Positions 1 to 10,800 of a stretch of 32,450 bases of DNA are shown here, in pieces. Below the pieces are notes generated by a model, which saw only the letters and a program-made list of their open reading frames with translations, was not told the DNA's origin and ran no database searches. The position numbers were made by a program, and so were the translations under genes. The stretch is from Silene noctiflora (Eukaryota > Streptophyta > Magnoliopsida > Caryophyllales > Caryophyllaceae), in NCBI GenBank assembly GCA_009801015.1, contig VHZZ01007172.1, positions 45,888 through 78,337 on the forward strand, given 5' to 3'. Position 1 is the stretch's first letter. Every line of letters starts with the position of its first letter.

Positions 1-251
1 GTTTGAGTTGAAAAATGATATTATATGGGTCCTTAAATGAGTTTAGGCCCAAAACAACCCAAAATGAGTCGGGATTAGCTTAAAACTCGTCTTAAGGCTA
101 CTATACACTCAAGACGGAACATAATATTATACTTATATATTTTATACACTAAAAAAATATTTTTACCCAAAAATAAGATTTAAATATAATTTGCTTTAAT
201 TAAATTATTAAATTACTTTTAAGACCGTAAATAAAAATTGCGGGTGTTACA
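1..251 (-). mobile_element. Partial LTR, minus orientation, cut by the window edge
   Basis: On the minus strand a TGTAACACCC terminus begins at 251, a start commonly seen for plant Ty3/gypsy-type LTRs. The rest is AT-rich and runs off the window. No polypurine tract lies outside it, so it would be a 5' or solo LTR. Confidence 0.35.
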
Positions 252-2692
252 TGAGAAATATAGTAAGTGAAAAATGCGGCGTGTGACAAGTGAAATTTAA
301 AAAAAAAAAAAAAAACGACCAATGCTTATGAAAGATTGTCACGGATAATAGGCAAAACTAAGAAAGTTGACATAAAATGGTTAAAATGTGATAATTGAGG
401 CCATCCGGGTTCTTACTTTCCCGTTTTGATAAATCCGAAGTTTATTTTTAACAAAAAAAAGTGTTAAAACTCTTGGGTAGTAAATTTATTAAAGGCAAAA
501 CACTACACCGAAATTAAGTATATATGATATTGGAGATCTAAACGACACTACTCGATATTGAATAAAGAACTTAAATACTCATGTATGGATTGACACTACA
601 TTCAGTGACTTGTAGTCACATATTGAATTTTCTGAGTAGTTGTCAGTATAAATCACGGTTTAATCATTATATGAATGCATTAATCTCCGGAATTGGGCAT
701 TGTGGTTCAGCACATTGAAACATCAACTACATTATACGTTACCCCCTAAAATATTTTTGTATTGTACAAAAATTTCCATATAGAATCTCGTTGTTGATAT
801 GAGAAATTGAGATGATCTAAGGTGGTTTTGATAAATTTTGTATTATATATTAGCTACAGTTTTTACCACCTTATTAGGGGGGGGGGGGGGGGGGAGTGAG
901 TTAAAAGCTGGTAAAAACAAATATGCAATGATCCCTTACTGAACCAGAAGTTTAGCGAATATTATAAATTAAATTCATTGAGTAGAGGTTTTTAAATTTG
1001 ACATAACAAGTTTTACCAGATTAATACAAGTATATATACACTTGAAGTGTAATATAAGAAAAGTCACGATGAATTGACGGTTCCACTATGAAAATGAAAT
1101 AACAAGATGAAGCAGTTGGTATGAAATAAGTTTGGTATATTTGGAGTGTCCCTAAAGTTACACGGATATCTGAATGATAATAGATGGCCTAAATGAATAA
1201 AATGGTACCACATAAATATTCAGATTCAGATATCATTTAATAGTACTGATATTAGATGATAAAATTATATCGATATATTTATGGAACCGATTCACGTTGG
1301 CGCGCGATATTTTATGGACATCAGGTGGAGATCTTATATGTAAGTCCATTTTGACTGTCGACATATAATATATGATTATAAATGAGCTCATGGACCGGAA
1401 GTTCCTTCATTGACATGAAGTCAATCCAAATTATTAATATTGGAAAGAAAACTGTACAGTTTTCATTTTGAGTCATCATCATGTGCATATAGATAGTAAA
1501 TTCATCATTGCGTTTTAGTTTTAATATTTACATTAATTATTGTATTGTTTTAGAATATGTTATTTAAAAATTTGTTTCACATATCCATGCACATGTTTAA
1601 TGATTTTGTTTTAAATTCATAAATTATATATTAAAAGGAGAAATATATTTTACTCCTATGAGGATAAACTCCCTGAAGGAGTCTTTTATTAATGATCATC
1701 AATTGATAATAGTTGATCACTTTGAGTCTTAGAAACCTCACGAGGAAATTTATAGACCTCTACGATACGATTGAAATAATATTGTTATTCCCAGAATGGA
1801 ATATTCAAACTCCTGAAGAGTTTGTTTGAATTATTATTGTCACAACCTGAAATTTGTACATATAAGATTTATACATGAATGAATTTCTTGCCGAATATGT
1901 GAAAATACATTATAGTCCAACAGTACCATAATAGTTGAAAAAATATAGTGAATGCCTATAATGATGATGTCAATCCATACAATAAGACAATTTGGCAAGA
2001 AAGATTATATTGATTATTTTTCAAATGAATTGTTAATAACCGGATTGATTCTCCCGAAGAGAATGAATTCTGGAATGATAGCTACACTCCTTTTTCCCTT
2101 CGACTAGGTTTTTGTCCCAATGGGTTTTTCCTAGCAAAGTTTTTAACGAGGTAGCACTATTGGCGCGTTAATACGCTATAGTCACGATCATCATGATTGT
2201 TGAAATGACAAGTATTCTAGACATATAATATTATGTCATTTATTGAGAAGAATTTCTATTGCAGTTGTGAATATTACATTTGAGATAAAGACACAAGAGT
2301 CATCATTAATGATTACATCCAGACTACGAGTTCCGAAGAAATATAATATTGAAATTACCAAGGATTTATATAGATTGAAGATATCAAGTTTATTATCAAC
2401 TACGGCGGATTGTTTTCAACGATCGAGAAGTTACTTCAAAAGATGGATTCCAAGATATATCAAATTATGTAATCATCAGGAGTAGACACGCGATGTACTC
2501 TTTTTCCTTATCTGTGGTTTTGTCCTACTGGGTTTTCCATGGAAAGGTTTTAACAAGGCATCTTGTTATGCGTGTTTGGAGGATATTGTACTCTTTTCCT
2601 TTCTAGTGTTTTTCCCGCAAGGTTTTTCTAGTAAGATTTTTAATGAGGCAATTTCAAAAGCGTATTTACAGTAATGGACATTCAAGGGGGAG
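252..2692 (+). pseudogene. Decayed Ty1/copia-type internal region
   Basis: Lies upstream of the polypurine tract and LTR and has no long open frame. The frame at 2243-2485 loosely resembles the end of a copia RNase H region (an Ala-Asp followed by a degraded Ser-x-F-x-[KR]). Three copies of a T-rich motif occur at 2085-2155, 2496-2573 and 2588-2662. Most of 252-2080 is too eroded to assign. It also has a poly(A) run near 300 and a G18 run at 877-894. Confidence 0.35.
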
Positions 2693-2859
2693 TGTTATGA
2701 ATACATGAATTATGGATGTATAATGTAAGATGATTCTAAAATTGTCCTTTCATATTTCGATGACATAACTCTTACTTGTAATCATGTATATATCCATTTG
2801 TACTAATAAGAATTACATACTTCTCTACTATCACTCCCTCTTCTCTATATTTTACAACA
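2693..2859 (+). mobile_element. 3' LTR of a Ty1/copia-type element
   Basis: Preceded directly by a polypurine tract (AAGGGGGAG, 2684-2692). Starts TGTTATGAATAC and ends TTTTACAACA, so it has TGTT...AACA ends. The TCTCTATATTTTACAACA terminus is typical of copia LTRs. 167 bp. No 5' partner seen in the window. Confidence 0.7.
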
Positions 2860-2953
2860 GTTTTTTTTTATTATTGTTTTTTTTTTTTTTGCTAAAAGAA
2901 GGTAATTTATTTATTTTTTTGCTAAAAAAAAGTCAGTTCATGGACTATACATA

Positions 2954-3177
2954 TGAGGTAGTACCTCTTAATATCTATTTTTCTAAGTTTTATATTAAAG
3001 TTTTTGAATTCTATTTTAAATATCATGAGTTTTTAGTATTAAGTTTTTGAGTACATTTATTTAAAACATTAGGCTAAAAAAATATAATATTACTCAAAAA
3101 CTATATTTAAAAATACTAATATGTTCAGAAACAATATGTATATGCTCAAAAATTAAAAAATCTGAGGTACTACCTCA
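2954..3177. mobile_element. MITE with GAGGTAGTACCTC ends
   Basis: GAGGTAGTACCTC (2955-2967) and its inverse GAGGTACTACCTC (3164-3176) bound an AT-rich core. Flanking arms match weakly when inverted (TTTTTGAG, ATTTTAAATAT). Each end is itself almost palindromic. No clear target duplication. Confidence 0.5.
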
Positions 3178-3639
3178 AATGCGTAATCCTTTTTATCAAA
3201 GAAGGTAGGGTACGAAAATATTATAAAAAAAACTACAATTCATAAAAAAAAATAATAATCATTGTCTTGTAACCTTAAAATATATTAGAAGAACCTTTAT
3301 TGCGTTGTTTCCAAAAATGAATCTACGGAGTACTATAATAACTCAAATAACGTAAATAGAAATTGTCGGATTTTTGGTTTCCGGGTAACAAAGTCAAAGG
3401 TTACTGAACGCCTAGAATCAATTATAAGCAGGTCCTTGGCTCCCTGAGCTTCCAGCAACAAGAGGGCACATTTCCTACATGGTGGGCAAACCTGTAGAGG
3501 CGTGTGGTTTTAAAATGAATAAATAAAATAAGTGCTAAAAAGCATGCCAGTATGCAAAATTGGAGTATTACAACGACGATTAATACACATACGCTGCACT
3601 CGCTGGATAAGGCGCGTACTATTCACATATTACAAATTA
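3178..3639. other. Sequence downstream of VIR, with a GC-richer block
   Basis: Mostly AT-rich. A GC-richer block at about 3420-3515 has an open frame on the minus strand with Cys-Pro-Pro-Cys, but no convincing gene or family. May be a fragment of a dispersed repeat. Confidence 0.3.
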
Positions 3640-3798
3640 CAATCAAGCATTGTACATAACGCAAAGGGGGACTGATACAACACAGTTGCACATGGCATAA
3701 ACCTTTATTGGTGCTGTGCAAGCAGAGATCCAAAGCGAAAGATTGTGGATGTTATCGATGAATGGGAGGATTGATCCTGTAAAAAGACTAATCTGTGT
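3640..3798 (-). terminator. VIR: VIR 3' UTR and probable poly(A) region
   Basis: On the minus strand the sequence after the stop contains AATAAA (3709-3704) about 90 nt downstream, followed by U-rich and UGUA-like sequence. The lower limit (about 3640) is a guess; no transcript evidence. Confidence 0.5.
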
Positions 3799-3819
3799 TT
3801 AAAGCTGCCCCAGCCGCTC
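3799..3819 (-). CDS. VIR: VIR exon 28, last 6 codons and stop
   Basis: After acceptor CATACAG the frame reads ERLGQL and TAA, matching EKLGQL at the Arabidopsis C-terminus. Only 21 coding nt, separated from exon 27 by a 2,055-bp intron. The 3' UTR continues below 3799. Confidence 0.92.
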   Translation of the reverse strand, partial: ERLGQL

Positions 3820-6800
3820 CTGTATGACAAAATTTATAATCAGATAAAAGAATCAGGATCCAACAAGTCTTTCCAGCAATTACACCAGAGATTGATTTTG
3901 GTGAAACTAAAACAGCACGAAGGACAAAGGTCACAAAGTAAGGGATTATGGGGCTAAATCAATAAATCATGATAGCAAGAGAAAAGCAAACATAGCTAAC
4001 TCTCCAAACCAATAGTTTGTATATCCTACTTTGGTCCGCCCTAGCCAATAAATTACATTCCTTAGAATAAGCATGTTTTGTATGATGGAGAATGGGTGTC
4101 TGACTTCCAAGCTCAATTGCATGTGCTTAATCTAAAGTTCTAAACAGACATTGGACATATTGACATAGTACAAATCAGTTCTCGTCCCATTTATGTTTGG
4201 CACGCTTTTTCAGACAAATGGGGTTGAACCGTTGAAGGAGTAGGCTTCAAATTAGAGAAAAGCAACATCAAATATTTTAACGTCTCGTTGAAGCTATCAA
4301 CAGTAATACCCTTGCATCCACAATAACCACCACCATCGGAGCTACCCCAATATCAAAATTTCCGACCAACAAAAACATCACTAGATGAGGAACATCTTAA
4401 TTTTCCCCCTATGGTACTCATTTTTACAGAAAATAAGTGGTAATTTGTAGGTATGGGGATGCATTTCGCAAATTTTGAACTTCAATGAGGTACGAGGGAG
4501 GGCATCGAAGAGGAAGGGAAATTGACAACGGTGTCAAAGAGGGATGAAGCACAGCTGAGGTGATGAAACCAGCAATGAAGGATGGTGATCGCGATGTGAC
4601 AAGACTAAGGCAGCACGGTTTGAGAATGGCAGCTGAGATCAACAAAGAGAGGTCAAAAGTACAGGATATGGTGGTTAAAGAGGTTGGAGATGTAAGGGCA
4701 GGCAAGGGAGGTAGGTTGGAGACGGCGTCAATGGTCAATAAGGTGACAGTAGGTGAAGACGGCTGGCGAGCTACTCGGAGAAGATAGCCGGCTAGCTGCT
4801 CAGAGAAGGAGCCAGAGAGGTGGTCAGGAGATGAATGGGGGAGAGAGAGGATAAGTGGCAGTTCTATGGGTATTATTAGGATAATTTTAACTATAGAGCA
4901 AGGAATTTACCCAAAAAGAGAAGAAAAACTAGGGAGAAAAGAAAAAAAGGAAAAGTGGTAAGAAAATATTACGCTAGTTCAGTGTCTCAAAACATATTAA
5001 CAGCAGCATTTAGACCTGTCAAAACTCGACCCGATCCGAAAACCCGACCCGTTTTTTAGAGTTACAAACCCGGTTTTTTCGACCTATGACCCGTTTGACC
5101 CGAACCCGAAATGACCCGTTATTTTAGGGTCAAGACCCGACCCGAACGGGTCGACCCGTTGGGTCAAAAATAAATCAAGATTTTTATTAAAATATTAATA
5201 TTTTTATATTATATTTGAAAAAAATTGTTAAAAAATTGTTTTTTTATTATTAAAAATTACAAACATAACTAAAAAGTCAATTTTATATCACTTTTACAAT
5301 ACTTGATACTAAAATAATTATTAAAAAAACTTTAATTTAATAATTATGTCAATATAATTAATGTAAACGTTGAAATAACTAATGTACACGTTGAATATGA
5401 TTAAAATATTAATTTTAAATATGTGTTACGTTTTTAAACATTATTTTTTTAATTAAAAAAATAGATTAAAAAAGACGTTAGAAATTATTTCTTGACCCGT
5501 ATTTTGACCCTAACCCGACCCGTATCTGGCTCGACCCGTATTCGACCCAACCCGTATTCTGACCCGACCCGTATGACCCGACCCGGGACCCGACCCGCCC
5601 GACCCGTTTGACAGGTCTAGCTGCATTATATTATTTACATCCCCCCATGTTACTCTTACTTTAAAATACTTTTCACCAAAAGCACATGAGTTGAACAACT
5701 AGAACAGTGAGTGGCCTTGTTTGCTCCTAACTAACAATTTGTACGTGAACATTTAGCAACTTGGCTAACTGAACCAAAATACATCAACATCAATATTCAC
5801 ACAGAACAGAACAGAGACAGTAAATAACAAGCACACATACTGAAATAAAGGTAAAGCATACATAGTTCGCGAACCTGAAGCATCTGCATTAACTTTGGGT
5901 GTTGCTCTAGAAGCTGACAAAGCTTATCACGATCACTCAACAAAGACTGTCATAAAATTTATCATTTGTTACAAAAAAAAGGGGAAAAGAAAGAAAAATA
6001 ACAAAATGCAGAGTTTAAACACTGAGGAATAATACCAAACCTGAATTGCCTCAGGAGAACTGAAATATTGTTGCAGTGCCATTGCAGGGTCCATTTGCTG
6101 TTGCATGGCAGCATCAACTTGATGATGAGACGGTTGTTGGAGTTGCTGTGAGTGAGACAAGTGATCTTGCTGCTGAGTCTGATAGAACCCCTGATACTGA
6201 GATACCTGTGATTGTTGCACCAAATGTTGCGGTTGAGGTTGCATCAGTACCGGAACATGGCCCTGTGACTTGCCACCAGTTTGCTCAGCCTGGTGTGATA
6301 TTTGCACTGGAGGTCTTAATTGGTGAGATATCGGAGGGGGCGGAGGCATCTGTGGGGGCTGCAAGGGCTGTAAGTGAGAAAGTTGCTGCCCAGACTGCAT
6401 TTGAGGTTGTGGAGCACTATGTTGGACTGAAACACTACTATGGACTGAAAATGGGGCCGAAATCGGTCTGCTAAAACCAGGAGGCATCATTGATTGTTGT
6501 GCATACTGTGAGAGATCAGTTCCTGTGTTGTTCTGACCGTAAACTGAATATTGGGACGCAGAGGATCTAGATGGTGTGGCCATTGGGTTGTTCGAGAAAG
6601 AAGATTGTGTAGGAGGAAGTGGTGGCAAAGGCCTAACAGATTCACCAGGGGAGTGAGGTGGCCGGGAATAACGTGAATCCAACATGAATCTGGAGTTAGC
6701 TGACGATGTAGTAATGTTGCCATAAGAAGATTGATATTCTCTTTGACCCTGCAAACAGAGAACAAATATAGTTAAATATGCCCCGTCATCTAGAAACAAT

Positions 6801-7793
6801 CTTATATGAAACACACATATTGTTGTTGCACACAATTGATCTTTTTATTGTGGAGTAACAATCATTTGGCAATTTTTATCACAACTTCGATTATGGGACA
6901 TAAGCCAAAAGCCTGTGTAGCAAACTGAGGTAAGACTCTGTACATCAAACCCCTTACCCCTTAATATGCAGAAGCCCTTGAGGCATTGGTTTAATGATGT
7001 ATGAAACACACACCCAAACACGCGGAGTATCACACATACAGAGAGAGTAGGGGAGAAAAAGCAGCAGCTAGCGATGAAAGGGAAACAGCTTCCTGACTTA
7101 CATGGTAGGTTGGAAAGGGGGGCAGCATATCATTCTGAGAGTTGATGAATGGTGATGATGCTGGAGTAGGTTCAGTACCCTGAGATCTGGCGGGGGAGAT
7201 TGTTGGTGGAGGTGGCGTTGGGGGCAATGGAGGCTGGTTTAGCAAATGTTTCTGTTCATGATAATTTTGTGGTCCACCGACAGTCACATTCCCGCCTCCT
7301 TTATTATTTTCTGGAATAAAATTTGGAGGCACTATCCTCATATCAGTTGGTAACTGATCCACAGGTGGGGAGCCTCTACCATATGCTGTGGCCGCAAACC
7401 GAGAAGTATTAGCTCCTAAACAAGAATTAAACCCTCCAGAAACAACTGAGTTATTATTCTTTGTTTCAGCAGGTTGCTCGAAGTACTTCTTTTCTGAAGA
7501 GACACTAGGCTCACGTCTAAGGTTCACGACAGGATGAGACACAGACATTCTGGTGGAAGGCTCACTTTGTGCATTGGGAACCAAAGTTGTATCCATGTCT
7601 TTTGTATCACTTCCTGTCTCTTCCACAATTGAATGCTGAGGACTTTGCTGAGGATTGTCATCTGCTTGGGAAAATGGTAGTTTATCATCGGGTTCATTCT
7701 CCTCAGCGTCAAACACTATATCAATTCCTTGAAGATCGTCATCAAGATCAACTTTGAGCTGTTTCGATTGGCTAGATTTCTCTGCATTATTAA

Positions 7794-7831
<38 letters not shown>

Positions 7832-10800
7832 GATGCAGCCTTTTTCACTTGAGACGCTGACTCTACACCCGCCATAGCAACAGAATTTTGACGGTCTCTC
7901 TGTCTAGCCATGAACTCATCGACATGAATTGAAGGAGGCCGCCCACCGGAAGAACCTAGACGTTGGACTGCAATAACATTAGAATTGGTGGGCCCATCAT
8001 TTCTTTCTCGAGCAATGTAATCATCGACATGCATAGAAGCGGGTCTGCTGGTATTAGGCTTGCGTTGCCGGAAGCTATCCCTACGAGATGGCGGGGGGGC
8101 AATAGACGACCCAGAACCTCGGACATCCGTTGTCGCACTTTCTCCTTTGCCATGTCTACTCGGAACATCTATTGCTGATATCTTTCTCTTCCCCAAGAGA
8201 CCTGCCTGTGACAACCTATTGTGCAAATTTTCAGGGCATTCCCATTGGAATCTATCACCCAACTCTCCCATACGCAGTTCACTTTCAATTCTTTCTGAGC
8301 TACTGTGAGTCAACAGATGTATCCTTGAAGAAATTGGGACAGATGAAACCAAGAGTGCTTTTTCAGAGATAACATCATTGACGTTGTCTAAATCAATGGA
8401 CGTCAGTAGCAATGATGAAAGAGATTGAGCGGAATCCAGAAGCTGCAAAGTTCACATTGTTTCAAGACAGCTCCTCAATAAATGAGTAAAAAAAAACAGA
8501 AAATATATAAATGGCACATGAACTGTGCTAAAAAAAGACATACCGGATGCACAGTAGCCTCCAGAGGCGAGGTCGATATATTTGCATAATGAGTCATCTT
8601 TGAACTCAACAAAGAAGGCCAGTCTCGAACATATTGAATGTTTTCTTTCGGCACACCATCAATTCCATTCACATCACCGGATAGCCCAAAAAAGTACTTT
8701 AACGCATCAATTCCTTCCCCGCTTAAACTGGACAAGGCAAAGCTGTCAGCAATCACAATCTGGAAGAGTAACCCATTTCAATCTTACACTACGTCATTTG
8801 TTGACAACAAAGTATTTGAAACTGTTTTGGTAATCGAAACAAGGTAAACAAATATTTAGGCATCTGCAGGTACATGGCAACATAGACCCCCACCACAGAT
8901 TTGCCTAGTGCCTAGTACATATGCTTTTGCTTTAGGAAGGAAAAACACATTCATGTAACTGTAGTTTAAATGACTGGCAACATAAAAAAATAATTAATGT
9001 AACTAAAGACAATAACGAAAACAATATCGTAGCACTGAAAAAGTTGCTGGCATTGGATCTTCATGCAAGTTGCTGGCATTGGATCCTCATGCCGCGAAAG
9101 TGGTAAATAAGCCCCTTAACTTTGTTCAATTGTGAAATTAGGCCCCATAAGTTTAATTTGGAGCAATTAAGCCCCTTAAGTTTCACCAAAAGTGAAATTC
9201 AACCCCATTTTTAAAATTTTCACAAGAATTTTAATTAAAAACATTTTATATTAGTATTAAACAATTTATTAAATACTAAAAATTACTAATTGCAACTTTA
9301 CGAATTTCTACATAATTTATTAATCATCGAAGAACACTTTTACATACATATTTAGTAAATTATTTATAATTTATATAGTATTCATACATATATAATAAAT
9401 TGTCTATATACTATAAAATTCAAAAAAAAAAAATGATATTTAATATAAATGTAAAAGTTCTAAAATTATAAAACAAATTATTTTATATTTGATAAATTGT
9501 ATTAAAAGTGATTTTGAATTTAAGAATCTGGTGAAAATTAAGAAATGGGGTTGAATTTCACTTTTGGTGAAACTTAAGGGGCTTGATTGCTCCAAATAAA
9601 ACTTATGGGGCCTAATTTCACAATTGAACATAGTTAAGGGGCTTAATAACCACTTTCACGGATGCTCATGTAAGCAGAAGTTTTAAGTTCAATGCTAACC
9701 ACACTACCACAGAGAGATGGGAACTGTCAATCAATTTGCTTATTTTCTGCAATCACCTCACTCAAACAATCTGCTCCAACTTGTGCTCCCTCGTATCAGT
9801 CTAACGGTCCATTCAATCCAATTGACTAAATTACCTTTTACAGATGAATTCACTTTTAAAACACAAGAACAAGTGCATTTCATTAGCTTCACTCACTCAT
9901 TTTAAAATAGGGTAACTTAAGTTGAAACAAGGCAACTGCCATTTTTGACCTTCCTACTTTCCATCATCACAAAATGTATAATAAATCCAACTGCAAGGCA
10001 AGAGTTTTATACTTCAGAATCAGAACTGCATTTACAATTTTACATAGACCAGCCCCCAGATCCAATTTCCATTGCCACTAATACTGTGCAGGCTGCAGAG
10101 TTTACAAATGCCTGTATTGTTTAACAAAAAGTTCAAGAGCGAAGATAATACTCTAGCAAGTATAAGCGAATATGTTTACCTCTTGCCATCCATGCAAAAT
10201 CTAATTGCCCCATTAGTCAGCATAGCAGCTGCTTCAACTGCATACGTAGATAGACCGTCGTTCTCCACTGATCTATATAAATTAATCAAGCAAAAGAGAA
10301 GAGGACGACTTTTCCACTCAGCATCTACTAAGCGAATGTAATGTTTATGACTGTCTTCCTCTCTTCCTGCTTCATTACTATCACCGAATTTGACACGCCG
10401 AAATGCTTCAACCAAAACTCTCCGGCCTTCAGCATGAGAAACTAGCCCGTTGAAAATGGCTAAACATGCCAGCAATTCTTTTCCAACTGGCAGAACCTGA
10501 ATATTTAAAAAACAATATCAATCAATAATACAACTGCATTGACAATATGATACATCAATTTAGTAAATTAGTGGAAATGCCCTGCATTGCCCGGAAACAG
10601 AAAGAAAAATCACAGACAAAGAACTAGGAAATAGCATGGAAAGAAAAAAAATGACACCTGACAAAATCTGAAGGCATAGTATAAAATCTTGGCACAGTCT
10701 TCGGTGCTGAAGTACTCTTGGCTGCAGAATCAGAAAAAAAAGCCCAGGGATTGTAATTGTGCAGCAGCTCAGAAAGACAACAATACTCTTAATACTATTA

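Noticed and set aside
2784-3050. 88-codon plus-strand frame rich in Phe and Leu
   Set aside because: Read from AT-rich, T-run sequence spanning an LTR end and a MITE; no coding character.
5510-5698. 62-codon minus-strand frame with Gly-Ser-Gly repeats
   Set aside because: Product of the GACCCG array in the hAT-like element, not a gene.
6076-6474. 132-codon open frame on the plus strand
   Set aside because: It lies fully opposite VIR exon 26; the Gln/Pro-rich codons leave the other strand open. No domain or start context.
7524-8168. Short minus-strand frames inside exon 25 in another frame
   Set aside because: Out of frame with VIR and without conservation; composition shadows.
8060-8372. 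Overlapping 70-82 codon frames opposite VIR exon 25
   Set aside because: Antisense shadows of a conserved coding exon.
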